A stretch of 64,000 bases of DNA from Paenibacillus ihbetae (GTDB taxonomy: Bacteria > Bacillota > Bacilli > Paenibacillales > Paenibacillaceae), in the NCBI RefSeq assembly GCF_002741055.1, contig NZ_CP016809.1, positions 4,876,501 to 4,940,500 on the forward strand. The letters run 5' to 3'. The position numbers and the translations under genes are program-made. Below the pieces are notes generated by a model, which saw only the letters and a program-made list of their open reading frames with translations, searched no databases and was not told the origin of the DNA. Shown here one piece after another: positions 26,814 to 35,537 of the stretch; position 1 is the first letter of the stretch, and each line of letters begins with the position of its first letter.

Positions 26814-28868
26814 ATGCTGAATGAGAGGGAAACGGAAGAGCGTGAATATCTTGCGCATGTTCAAAAGAAGCTTCAGCGAACGCTGGCGGAGCTGGAAGGG
26901 AAGGTATCCGATTCGTATCGGGACATCATTGAGGCGAAGAAATACCTGTGGGTCAATATGGCGCAGCTGGATGCCGCCGAGCGGGCGGCGAACCGTGTGG
27001 ACATTTCGCTGTCGATCGATGCCGGTGAGAAGACGGTGGCCCGGCTGCAAAAAATACGCAAGCTGTTAGGCTCGCCTTACTTCGGCAGAGTAGATTTTCG
27101 CACAATGCGGCAGCCTGATGCCGGCGCTTATTATATCGGCATTCATTCCTTTGTTGAAGAAGAGAGCCAGCATCACCTGATCTACGACTGGCGGTCGCCG
27201 GTGGCCAGCCTGTTTTACGATTACGAGACGGGGCCTGCATCTTACTTTGCGCCCATGGGAAACGTTGACGGCGAGATTACGGCAAAACGCCAATATAAAA
27301 TCAAGGATGGCGCTCTGGAGTACATGATCGAGAGCTCGATGAATATTCATGACGATGTGCTTCAGAAGGAGCTGAGCAGCACGTCGGACGAGAAAATGAA
27401 AAATATCGTGGCTACCATTCAGCAGGAGCAGAACGCCATTATCCGGAACGAAACTTCGAACGAGCTGATCATTCAGGGGGCGGCCGGTTCGGGCAAAACG
27501 TCCGTTGCACTGCACAGAGTGGCTTATTTGCTGTACAGGTATAAAGAAACGCTCAGCTCCAGCGATATCCTCATTATATCTCCGAACAAGGTGTTCTCCG
27601 ACTACATTTCGAACGTGCTGCCGGAGCTGGGCGAGGAGAAAATCATGGAAGTAGGAATGGAGGAGCTGGCCGAGAAGGAGCTTGCGGGTATGTGCCGCTT
27701 CCAGACATTCTATGAGCAGGTGGAGGAGCTGCTGAACCGTGACGATCCTGGCAGTGTCGAGCGCATCAGGTTTAAGGCCAGCCGGGAATTTGTCCGTCAG
27801 CTTGAAGCTTTCATGGGCTATGCGGACAAGCATTTCTTCGAGCCTGCCGATATTCTCATGGACCGGGTGCAGCTGTCGGCACAGCAGGTTTGGAGCGTTT
27901 ATGAGCGGAATATGCAGCTGCCTGTTAAACATAGGCTCGAAAAGACAGCGCTTCTGCTAGCCTCGGGGGCACGGACGGATGACGGGGAGCGGCTCACGAA
28001 ATCCGAAACGAACAAAATCAAAACCGCGGTCAAGAAAATGTATAAATATCAGCAGCCGCTCGGATTGTACAAGGCGTTTTATGCGCATGCAAATCAGCCG
28101 GAGCTGTTTAAGATGAAAGGGAAGAGCCTGATCGAGTATGCCGATGTTTTTCCGCTTATCTACCTGAAGATGTATTTGGAAGGCAGCGCGCCATACGACC
28201 GGGTGAAGCATCTGCTGGTTGATGAAATGCAGGATTATACGCCAGTGCAGTATGCAGTGCTGTCCCGCTGGTTCTCCTGCAAGAAGACGATCCTTGGTGA
28301 CAGCAAGCAGTCGGTTAATGCCTATTCTTCCAGTACCCTGCAGACGATCAAAGCCATCTTTCCGCAGGCAGATACCATTGAGCTGTCCAAAAGCTATCGC
28401 TCGACCCTGGAGATTATGGAGTTTGCCAAGGAGATCCAGCCCGGCGGCACGATAATTCCGATCGACCGTCATGGCGAGCCGCCACGTATCCATACATGTG
28501 ACAGCCATGAACATGAATTGGATGCACTGAGGAAGCTTAGCGAGGGCTTCCTGCAATCGGGTTATCATACGATGGGGATCATTTGCAAGACGCGCGCGCA
28601 GGCCAGGCAGGTGCTTGATGCTTTGAATCACCTGCAAGGGAATGTGCATTTGCTCGATTTCGAGAGCGAGCAGTTCCATGAAGGCATTACGGTGACTTGC
28701 TCGCATATGGCCAAAGGCCTCGAGTTCGATCAGGTCGTCATCCCGTTCGTGGATGCCGAATGCTACCGCTCTGAGATGGATCGAAGCCTGCTGTACATTG
28801 CTTGCACCCGGGCTATGCACGCGTTAGCCATAACCTATACAGGCCAGCGGTCTCCCTGGCTTCCTTAA
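26814..28868 (+). CDS. HelD-like superfamily 1 helicase (RNA polymerase recycling factor)
   Basis: 684 residues of the UvrD/Rep-like family. The N-terminal part (about 1-70) is an alpha-helical coiled coil, as in HelD, where it enters the RNA polymerase secondary channel. YDWRSPVASLFYDYETGPA is typical of the family. Walker A GAAGSGKT lies near residue 222, the DEMQDYTP Walker B near 470, and TCSHMAKGLEFDQV and LLYIACTRAMHAL near the C-terminus are SF1 motifs. HelD removes stalled RNA polymerase from DNA using ATP. It is somewhat shorter than the 774-residue B. subtilis HelD. The ATG 26814 follows AAGGGAGGGAG. Single gene. Confidence 0.85.
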   Translation: MLNERETEEREYLAHVQKKLQRTLAELEGKVSDSYRDIIEAKKYLWVNMAQLDAAERAANRVDISLSIDAGEKTVARLQKIRKLLGSPYFGRVDFRTMRQPDAGAYYIGIHSFVEEESQHHLIYDWRSPVASLFYDYETGPASYFAPMGNVDGEITAKRQYKIKDGALEYMIESSMNIHDDVLQKELSSTSDEKMKNIVATIQQEQNAIIRNETSNELIIQGAAGSGKTSVALHRVAYLLYRYKETLSSSDILIISPNKVFSDYISNVLPELGEEKIMEVGMEELAEKELAGMCRFQTFYEQVEELLNRDDPGSVERIRFKASREFVRQLEAFMGYADKHFFEPADILMDRVQLSAQQVWSVYERNMQLPVKHRLEKTALLLASGARTDDGERLTKSETNKIKTAVKKMYKYQQPLGLYKAFYAHANQPELFKMKGKSLIEYADVFPLIYLKMYLEGSAPYDRVKHLLVDEMQDYTPVQYAVLSRWFSCKKTILGDSKQSVNAYSSSTLQTIKAIFPQADTIELSKSYRSTLEIMEFAKEIQPGGTIIPIDRHGEPPRIHTCDSHEHELDALRKLSEGFLQSGYHTMGIICKTRAQARQVLDALNHLQGNVHLLDFESEQFHEGITVTCSHMAKGLEFDQVVIPFVDAECYRSEMDRSLLYIACTRAMHALAITYTGQRSPWLP

Positions 28869-29502
28869 GGGAAGCGATGAGCTTTACGTCTACAACTCAT
28901 TAAGTCCAAATGGTTTGTATTGGCAACGACAATGTTATCGAACGGGGTTCTGATTTGCACTTCATGGCGTTATCCATTTATACAGAAAGTCGCATAGATA
29001 AGGAGGAAACCTAGAATAAGGAAATTGCACAATTTGGAAATAAACCCTACGGAGTTCAAGCATTAATTTTAGGCCATTGATGCAAAACGAGTTCTCAGGG
29101 GGATTTTTCATTATTGATTCTAGAACCGGTAAGCATGTTGAAAAGCCGATATTGATTTCTAACAAAAAAACTAAACCTTAGTTTAGGGTTAGTCAGATTG
29201 TCGAGAGACCCTGTCAAAAAAGTACAGGGTCTCTCACATTTATAGTAGTCAGTTCAAACATAGTCGCACGCTCCCTACCATCCCGTGCTGGATAGCCTGA
29301 AGTACAATCATCAAGTTATCTCCTGAAAAATCTCGTTGTCTTTAAAGCGATTTCAAAGATTCCATTGCCAATATCGCATAGATGGAAGGAGGACTATTTT
29401 TTTTATAGAAACTAATAAGATGGAGGTATCACAGCTTTGAACGAAAGGGGGAACATTCGGATAAGGCAATGAACTTAACTTAAGAGGAAGTGATATGGGA
29501 AA
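28869..29502 (+). other. gene-free stretch with a decayed frame and a perfect hairpin
   Basis: No intact gene. Two adjacent frames look coding-like: KEIAQFGNKPYGVQALILGH from about 29018, then after a frame change ending near 29081, QNEFSGGFFIIDSRTGKH and onward to a stop at 29179-29181. Together they may be the remains of a small gene. Near it are CTAAAC/GTTTAG arms (29171-29186) and a perfect 12-bp inverted repeat (29203-29214 with 29224-29235) without a T tail. Near 29437 a TTG after GGAGG opens an 11-codon frame (ending about 29472) before the ABC exporter. Confidence 0.4.
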
Positions 29503-31278
29503 TTGGACTCACATCGAATACTTGGAGACTTTTTTAAGAAGACGTGGCCGATTTATGTGTTGTCGATTTGCTGTCATTTGGTAGCCAATATGTTTCATGT
29601 CAATTTTCCGCGTGTGCTCGGTCATTTCACGGACGACCTGCAGGACGGGCTGCTGTCTGCAGACGGCATCGCATCGTACAGCTGGACGCTGCTCGGCATC
29701 GGTGTCGGTTTTGCAGTGATAGGGGGCATCGGCCAATATTTGGTCATGTACACGGGACGATATTTCGAATTCGTCAACCGGCGGCGGCTGTTCGTGCATT
29801 TCACCGGGCTGAGCGAGCGCTTCTATTCCCGGAACGGCGTCGGCAAGCTGCTCAGTTATTTTATGAACGATGTGAAGACCGTGAGGGAATCCATCTCCAT
29901 GGGCGTTAACCAGTCGGTGAATGCGTCGATTTTGCTGGTGTCCACCATCGTCATGCTGATGATTACGAATGTTCCGTTCTATGTGGTGGCTGCATCCATC
30001 GCTCCTCTTCTGTTAATTCCGGTGATCGTCGTATGGCTGGGACCGATCATCCGGAGCAGATCGCTTGCGGTCCAAGAGGCGCTTGGCGTCATGACCGAAT
30101 CGGCGGAGGAGCAGTTTGGCGGCATCCGCGTTACGAAGAAATTCGCGGTGGAAGATATTATGAAACGCAGATTCGGTGCAACGGTTGACAGCATTCAGAA
30201 CAAGCAGCTAAGCATGGTGCGCGCCTCATCGCTATTCCAGTCCATCATTCCGTTTCTAGGGGCTTCTTCGCTCATCATCGCGCTCCTGTTCGGCGGATAC
30301 CTGACGGTGATCGGACGCATGACGGTCGGAAACTTTGTTGCACTGACGCTGTACATCCGCATGCTGATGAACCCGCTGCAGCAGATCGGAAACGTCATCA
30401 ACGCGGTCCAGCGGGCAAGGGCTTCGCTTGACCGGTTGAACGCCCTGCTTGACGAGCAGCCGGATATCAAGGAATTGCCGAATGCCAAGGAGCTGGATCC
30501 GGACCGTACGGGGATCGAAATACGGCATTTGAACTTCGCTTACGATCGATCCGGCCAAGGGGGGAACGAAGCCAGGGACGTGCTTCGGAATATCCATTTG
30601 AAGGTCCCCCCCGGGACAACGCTGGGCATTATCGGACGCACCGGCAGCGGGAAGACCACCCTCATGAAGCTGCTGCTTCGCACTTACGATCCGCCACCGA
30701 ACACGATCCGCATCGGCGGCGAGGATATCCGGAATCTTACGCTTAAGAGTCTGCGGGAGGGCATCGCCTACGTTCCGCAGGATGGATTCCTGTTCAGCTC
30801 GACCATTCGGGAGAACATCGCTTTTTATAAGCGGGATTCTGGTCTGGCCGATGTCGAGGAAGCAGCAAGGAAGGCGAGGGTATACGACAATATCGCGGAA
30901 TTCCCGGACCGGTTCGAGACGCGGCTCGGCGAGCGCGGGATTACGCTGTCCGGAGGGCAGCGTCAACGTACCAGTCTGGCCCGGGGCATTATCAAGGACG
31001 CCCCCATCCTTATCCTGGACGACAGCGTCAGCGCCGTCGATGCGGTAACGGAAACGGAAATCATGGAGACGATCCGCCGCATTCGGCATGGAAAGACAAC
31101 GATCATTATCGCTCACCGGATCAGTGCGCTGAAGCATGCCGATCACATTATCGTTCTGGACCGGGGGGAAATCGTGCAGCAAGGCACGCATGAATCGCTG
31201 CTGCGTCAGGACGGGGTGTATCGGATGCTGCACGACATCCAGGAAGAAGGGATGGTGCACCATGGCACAGGCCATTAA
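29503..31278 (+). CDS. ABC exporter half-transporter (YheI-like)
   Basis: 591 residues: six-helix export domain (about 10-310) then the nucleotide-binding domain with Walker A GRTGSGKT near 385, signature LSGGQRQRTSLARG near 485 and Walker B ILILDDSVSAVDA near 505. The residue after Walker B is Asp rather than Glu, so this half probably has the degenerate ATP site of a heterodimer. TTG 29503 is the first possible start in this frame but lacks a spaced ribosome binding site. A well-placed ATG at 29495 (after AGAGG) is out of frame and would join this protein if the T run 29530-29535 had one more base, giving MGNWTHIEYLETFFKKTW. Multidrug export is the usual role of the family. Confidence 0.85.
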   Translation: MDSHRILGDFFKKTWPIYVLSICCHLVANMFHVNFPRVLGHFTDDLQDGLLSADGIASYSWTLLGIGVGFAVIGGIGQYLVMYTGRYFEFVNRRRLFVHFTGLSERFYSRNGVGKLLSYFMNDVKTVRESISMGVNQSVNASILLVSTIVMLMITNVPFYVVAASIAPLLLIPVIVVWLGPIIRSRSLAVQEALGVMTESAEEQFGGIRVTKKFAVEDIMKRRFGATVDSIQNKQLSMVRASSLFQSIIPFLGASSLIIALLFGGYLTVIGRMTVGNFVALTLYIRMLMNPLQQIGNVINAVQRARASLDRLNALLDEQPDIKELPNAKELDPDRTGIEIRHLNFAYDRSGQGGNEARDVLRNIHLKVPPGTTLGIIGRTGSGKTTLMKLLLRTYDPPPNTIRIGGEDIRNLTLKSLREGIAYVPQDGFLFSSTIRENIAFYKRDSGLADVEEAARKARVYDNIAEFPDRFETRLGERGITLSGGQRQRTSLARGIIKDAPILILDDSVSAVDAVTETEIMETIRRIRHGKTTIIIAHRISALKHADHIIVLDRGEIVQQGTHESLLRQDGVYRMLHDIQEEGMVHHGTGH

Positions 31279-33112
31279 CAATTGGCAGATGGATCAGAAG
31301 GCCGACCCGAACGCACCTGCGCCGAAGGCGAAGCCGGTTTCGACCATCCGCGCGTTGTCCGGATACATGAAAGAGCACCGGCTTACCTTTGCCGGATTTA
31401 TCGGCTGTACCTTGATTGCCATTTCCGCCGAGCTGCTGCAGCCCTACTTGATGAAAATCGCGATCGATGATAATCTGCTGGTCGGCAAGAATGATGTCCG
31501 GGGATTGATGATCATTTGCGTCGTCTACTTTCTTTTGTCGCTCATAAGCATGGTCTTCACCTATTTGCAGAACAACCTGCTGCAGAAGGCCGGGCAGAGC
31601 ATCGTTGCAAGCATACGGAAGCGGCTGTTCGCGCATATATCCAAGCTGTCGATGTCTTACTTCGACAAGGTGCCAAGCGGCAGCCTCATCACGCATGTAT
31701 CCAGCGACACGGAGTCGGTCAGCCAGTTCTTCAACCAGGTGCTGCTGAGTGTCTTCCGCGACGGCTTCACCTTGATCTTCATCCTGGTGCTGATGTTCCA
31801 GCTGGACGTGACGCTTACCCTGTACTGCCTCATCTTGCTGCCCATCATCGCCGGAATCGCGATCGCCTTCCGGCGGTATATGCGGCAAACGTATCAGATG
31901 GCAAGAACACGGTTGTCCCGGCTTGTCGCGTTCACGGCGGAGAACTTATCCGGGATGAATCTTGTTCAGGTATTCCATCAGGAGGAGGAGCAGGAACGAC
32001 AGTTCAAAGAACGCAACGATTCCTATTTCAAGGCGAATCTTCGGGAGATCCGGACCAACGTGCTGTTCAACCGGACGTATGAAATCCTGAACAATCTGGC
32101 GATAGCGGTCGTGACCTGGCTCGGCGGGCGCGCCGTTCTGGGGCTGACGCTCGAGTTCGGCGTCCTGTATGCCTTCATCACGTACATCCGGATGTTCTTC
32201 CAGCCGATCAATACGATCACCCAGCAGTGGAACACGCTGCAATCGGCGACCGTCGCGATCAACCGGATCTGGGGATTGTTTGCGATCAGGCCGGAGGTGA
32301 CCGATCCCAAGACGCCGGCCCGGGTGGATCAGGCAAAGGTTCAGGGACGGATCGATTTCAATCGGATTACGTTCGGTTATGGGGACGGAGCGCCGGTCAT
32401 TGAGGATCTGGATCTTCATGTGAAGCCCGGCGAGATGATCGGTATCGTCGGCACGACGGGAGCGGGCAAAAGCTCGCTGATCAGCCTGCTGTGCCGTTTC
32501 TATGATGTACGGGAAGGAAGCGTCAAAATCGACGGCATCGATATTCGGGAGATGGCGCAATCGGACCTGCACCGGATCGTCGGGCTGGTCCAGCAGGAGC
32601 CCTATCTGTACTCCGGGACGGTGCTGGACAATGTGCGGCTGTTCGACGACAGCATTTCCCGGGAGAGGGTGATCGAGGCATGCCGATTTATCGGTGCAGA
32701 CCCGATCATTCAGGGGATGAGCAAAGGATACGACACCCGGCTGTCGGAGCGGGGCAGCGGCCTTTCCGCCGGCGAGCGGCAGCTGATCTCCTTCGCCCGG
32801 ATTATCGTATTCCAGCCGAAAATTTTGATTTTGGACGAAGCAACCGCAAACCTCGATTCGCAAACGGAGCAGCTGATCCAGAATGCGCTGCATCTCGTCG
32901 CCCAAGGGCGGACCACGCTCGTGATCGCCCACCGTCTGTCAACGATCATGGGGGCGGACCGGATTCTGGTCATCAGTAAAGGCCGGATCGTGGAGCAGGG
33001 CACACATCAGGAGCTGCTCGATTCCCATGGGTATTACGAGGAGCTGTATCTACACTCCCAAGGACAAAAGCAGCAGGAGCATGAAGGGGCCGGGTTATAC
33101 CGGTCGCGGTAA
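31262..33112 (+). CDS. ABC exporter half-transporter (YheH-like)
   Basis: 616 residues with an N-terminal extension (about 40), six-helix export domain and nucleotide-binding domain: Walker A GTTGAGKS, signature LSAGERQLISFARI, Walker B ILILDEATANLDS with the catalytic Glu. It overlaps the preceding gene by 17 bases, so translation is coupled and the two halves form a heterodimer with this subunit carrying the hydrolytic Glu. The ATG 31262 is used because AAGGGATGG precedes it and the upstream frame lies within the partner gene. Substrate unknown; the YheI/YheH pair in Bacillus exports drugs. Confidence 0.9.
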   Translation: MAQAINNWQMDQKADPNAPAPKAKPVSTIRALSGYMKEHRLTFAGFIGCTLIAISAELLQPYLMKIAIDDNLLVGKNDVRGLMIICVVYFLLSLISMVFTYLQNNLLQKAGQSIVASIRKRLFAHISKLSMSYFDKVPSGSLITHVSSDTESVSQFFNQVLLSVFRDGFTLIFILVLMFQLDVTLTLYCLILLPIIAGIAIAFRRYMRQTYQMARTRLSRLVAFTAENLSGMNLVQVFHQEEEQERQFKERNDSYFKANLREIRTNVLFNRTYEILNNLAIAVVTWLGGRAVLGLTLEFGVLYAFITYIRMFFQPINTITQQWNTLQSATVAINRIWGLFAIRPEVTDPKTPARVDQAKVQGRIDFNRITFGYGDGAPVIEDLDLHVKPGEMIGIVGTTGAGKSSLISLLCRFYDVREGSVKIDGIDIREMAQSDLHRIVGLVQQEPYLYSGTVLDNVRLFDDSISRERVIEACRFIGADPIIQGMSKGYDTRLSERGSGLSAGERQLISFARIIVFQPKILILDEATANLDSQTEQLIQNALHLVAQGRTTLVIAHRLSTIMGADRILVISKGRIVEQGTHQELLDSHGYYEELYLHSQGQKQQEHEGAGLYRSR

Positions 33113-33137
33113 TCTAATCCAATATTCATGTTAGGTA

Positions 33138-33174
33138 GAGGGCAGGGTCAGCAAGGCGACCTTGTCCTCTTTTT
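33138..33174 (+). terminator. terminator after the ABC exporter pair
   Basis: Arms GAGGGCAGGGTC and GACCTTGTCCTC pair imperfectly, followed by TTTTT. The remainder of 33175-33430 shows no gene; the promoter of the ankyrin gene must lie here. Confidence 0.8.
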
Positions 33175-33430
33175 GCATTCATGGACCCGCTGTTTGCTCT
33201 CCAGAAGCTGTGAAATAGCAGAGCCGCTGCGCAGCCCTAGGGCTGGTTCTAACCTGGTGCGCCGGATTCGATAAAGGGATGGCGAATGGCGGTTTCGTTA
33301 GCGCCCCTTGGACATTAGCAATACCCTCATATGATAAAGCTATGGATCATCAATGTTTTTAATATTTTTCATAAGCTTCTTTCTCATGATAGCATACCCA
33401 TATAAACGTCAGATGGGGAGGAGGGATCCA

Positions 33431-34111
33431 GTGAGACTTGTAATCGCCATGGTATTGGTGGTTGTTCTGTCAGCTTGTCAATCCGAACCGAAGAAGGGAG
33501 AGGCGGAGGATATGAATATGAATCAGAGTCTCATCGAACACGCGGAGCAGGGGAACACCGAGCGTGTAAAGGAACTGCTGCAAGCCGGAGCAGCGATCAA
33601 TGCAACCGACGAGGCCGGCAGAACAGCGGTGATGGCTGCTGCCTACAACAATCATATTGAGACCGTGCAGCTGCTGATCGAAGAGGGGGCCGATATCGAT
33701 ATCCGGGACCGCAATCTTAATAATGTATTTCTCTATGCCGGTGCTGAAGGGCAGCTTGAGATCTTGCGATTGGCGATTGCCGCCGGGGCGGATCCGACGC
33801 TCACCAACCGATTTGGCGGAACGGCTTTGATTCCGGCTTCGGAACGGGGACACGTCGAAATCGTACGCGAGCTTCTGACCCGGACGGACGTCGACGTCAA
33901 TCATGTCAACAACCTGGATTGGACGGCCCTGCTTGAGGCTGTCATTCTGGGAGACGGCGGGGAGAGGCATCAGGAGATCGTCAGATTGCTGATTGAGCAT
34001 GGGGCCGATATCGATCTGGCCGACGGCAACGGGGTTACCCCGCTGCAGCACGCGCAGGAGCGCGGATTTAAAGAGATCGAACGCATATTGCTTGAGGCCG
34101 CCGGGTCTTGA
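33431..34111 (+). CDS. ankyrin-repeat lipoprotein
   Basis: 226 residues. GTG 33431 follows GGAGGAGGGA and yields the lipoprotein signal MRLVIAMVLVVVLSAC with Cys at residue 16; the longer frame from 33353 would bury this signal and is rejected. Five or six ankyrin repeats fill residues ~35-220 (for example RTAVMAAAYNNHIETVQLLIEEGADI and GVTPLQHAQERGFKEIERILL). It would be a surface-anchored protein-binding module; the partner is unknown. 43 bases separate it from the amidohydrolase, so they are probably co-transcribed. Confidence 0.85.
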   Translation: MRLVIAMVLVVVLSACQSEPKKGEAEDMNMNQSLIEHAEQGNTERVKELLQAGAAINATDEAGRTAVMAAAYNNHIETVQLLIEEGADIDIRDRNLNNVFLYAGAEGQLEILRLAIAAGADPTLTNRFGGTALIPASERGHVEIVRELLTRTDVDVNHVNNLDWTALLEAVILGDGGERHQEIVRLLIEHGADIDLADGNGVTPLQHAQERGFKEIERILLEAAGS

Positions 34112-34154
34112 TGAACGGCATACATCGGTGAAGCGGAAGAGAGGAGATTACCGG

Positions 34155-35387
34155 ATGACAGAACAACGACAGGGCGCTGCCTGCTGGCTCTTGAACGTTC
34201 GGCTGGAGACAGGCTATCGATATGAGGATGATGTGGTGGCGGGCACGGAAACCGCGATTTTTCATGTGAAAATAGAGAACGGCGTATTCGCCGAGATCCG
34301 CCCGGAGCATGATCTGCCCGAAACGACGCTGCCGGTGCGGGATATGGGCCAAGGACTTATGCTTCCGGCTTTTCGGGACATGCATATCCATCTGGACAAA
34401 ACCTATTACGGCGGCCCCTGGAAGGCGCCTACCGTTCCGACGAAGGGCATTCTCAGCCGGCTGGAAGAAGAGGAGCGTCTTCTCCCCGAGCTGCTTCCTG
34501 TCGCCAGGGAAAGAGCCGAGGGACTCTTGGACCTGTTGATCCGCTTCGGATCGACACAGATCCGCTCCCATTGCAATGTGGATCCGATCATCGGCCTCCG
34601 CAACCTGGAAGCAACGATGCAAGCGGCGGAGCATTACAAGGACAGGGCGTCGGTCGAGATCGTTGCTTTTCCTCAGCATGGCTTGCTGCGGAGCCAATCC
34701 TCGGCCCTTGTAAGGGAAGCGCTCCGCAGCGGGGCGTCGATCGTGGGCGGGGTCGATCCGGCGACCTTGGACGAGAATATGGAAAAATCCCTCGACACCG
34801 TGATGCAGCTTGCGGTGGAAGCAAATGCCGATATCGACCTGCATCTTCACGAGCCGGGGGATGTCGGGATGAAGACGTTATGGCATCTGGCCGATCTGAC
34901 GGAACAGGCCGGCTGGCAGGGAAGGGTGACGCTCAGCCATGCGCTGGCTCTGGCCGATGTCCCGGCTTCTGAGGCAAGCGAAATGGCAGCGCGTCTAGCG
35001 GAGCTGGGGATTTCCATTGCCTCGTCCGTATCCTTGGGCCGTACGATTCCGATCCCGCTGCTTGAGCGCCACGGGGTCAACGTATCGCTGGGCCAGGACA
35101 GCATTATGGATCACTGGTCGCCGTTCGGCACGGGCGACAATCTGGCGAAGGCGGGCACGCTGGCCGAACGCTTCGGACTGAGCGATGAGCGTTCGCTGGG
35201 ACAGACCCTCGGCTTCATTACCGGAGGAATCACGCCGCTGGACAGAAATGGACAATGGGCGTGGCCGAAGGTTGGCGATGCAGCCAATGCCGTCATCGTA
35301 GCTGCCAGCTGCTCGGCCGAAGCCGTGGCGAGGAGGCCGGAGCGCAAGGCTGTGCTTCATCGGGGCCGTTGGGTCTACGAAGCTTGA
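34155..35387 (+). CDS. amidohydrolase, cytosine-deaminase-like
   Basis: 410 residues of the metal-dependent hydrolase superfamily. Metal ligands are visible: HIHLDKT (first pair of His, residues ~77-79), HCNVD, a HLHEPGD segment, SHALAL and the Asp in GQDSIMDHWSPFGTGDNL. The pattern HLDKT and the later GQD/DHW arrangement resemble cytosine deaminase and related amidohydrolases acting on cyclic amides or isoguanine-type bases. The exact substrate is not settled. ATG 34155 follows GAGGAG; the longer frame from 33993 overlaps the ankyrin gene. Confidence 0.82.
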   Translation: MTEQRQGAACWLLNVRLETGYRYEDDVVAGTETAIFHVKIENGVFAEIRPEHDLPETTLPVRDMGQGLMLPAFRDMHIHLDKTYYGGPWKAPTVPTKGILSRLEEEERLLPELLPVARERAEGLLDLLIRFGSTQIRSHCNVDPIIGLRNLEATMQAAEHYKDRASVEIVAFPQHGLLRSQSSALVREALRSGASIVGGVDPATLDENMEKSLDTVMQLAVEANADIDLHLHEPGDVGMKTLWHLADLTEQAGWQGRVTLSHALALADVPASEASEMAARLAELGISIASSVSLGRTIPIPLLERHGVNVSLGQDSIMDHWSPFGTGDNLAKAGTLAERFGLSDERSLGQTLGFITGGITPLDRNGQWAWPKVGDAANAVIVAASCSAEAVARRPERKAVLHRGRWVYEA

Positions 35388-35395
35388 CGAAACGA

Positions 35396-35445
35396 ATAAG
35401 CCGCCTTCATGCCCCGCACATTAGCCGGGCATGAAGGCGGCTTAT
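35396..35445. terminator. bidirectional terminator
   Basis: A perfect 19-bp inverted repeat (35396-35414 with 35427-35445) stands between convergent genes. It lacks long T runs, but its strength and place support termination on both strands. Confidence 0.8.
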
Positions 35446-35537
35446 CTGGTTCTGGATGATGTCAAGCAGCTTACGACTAGAAAACAGCTCTACTCCTGGC
35501 GTATGAGCTGCAGCATCTCCAGAAAGCTAGAGAGGCT

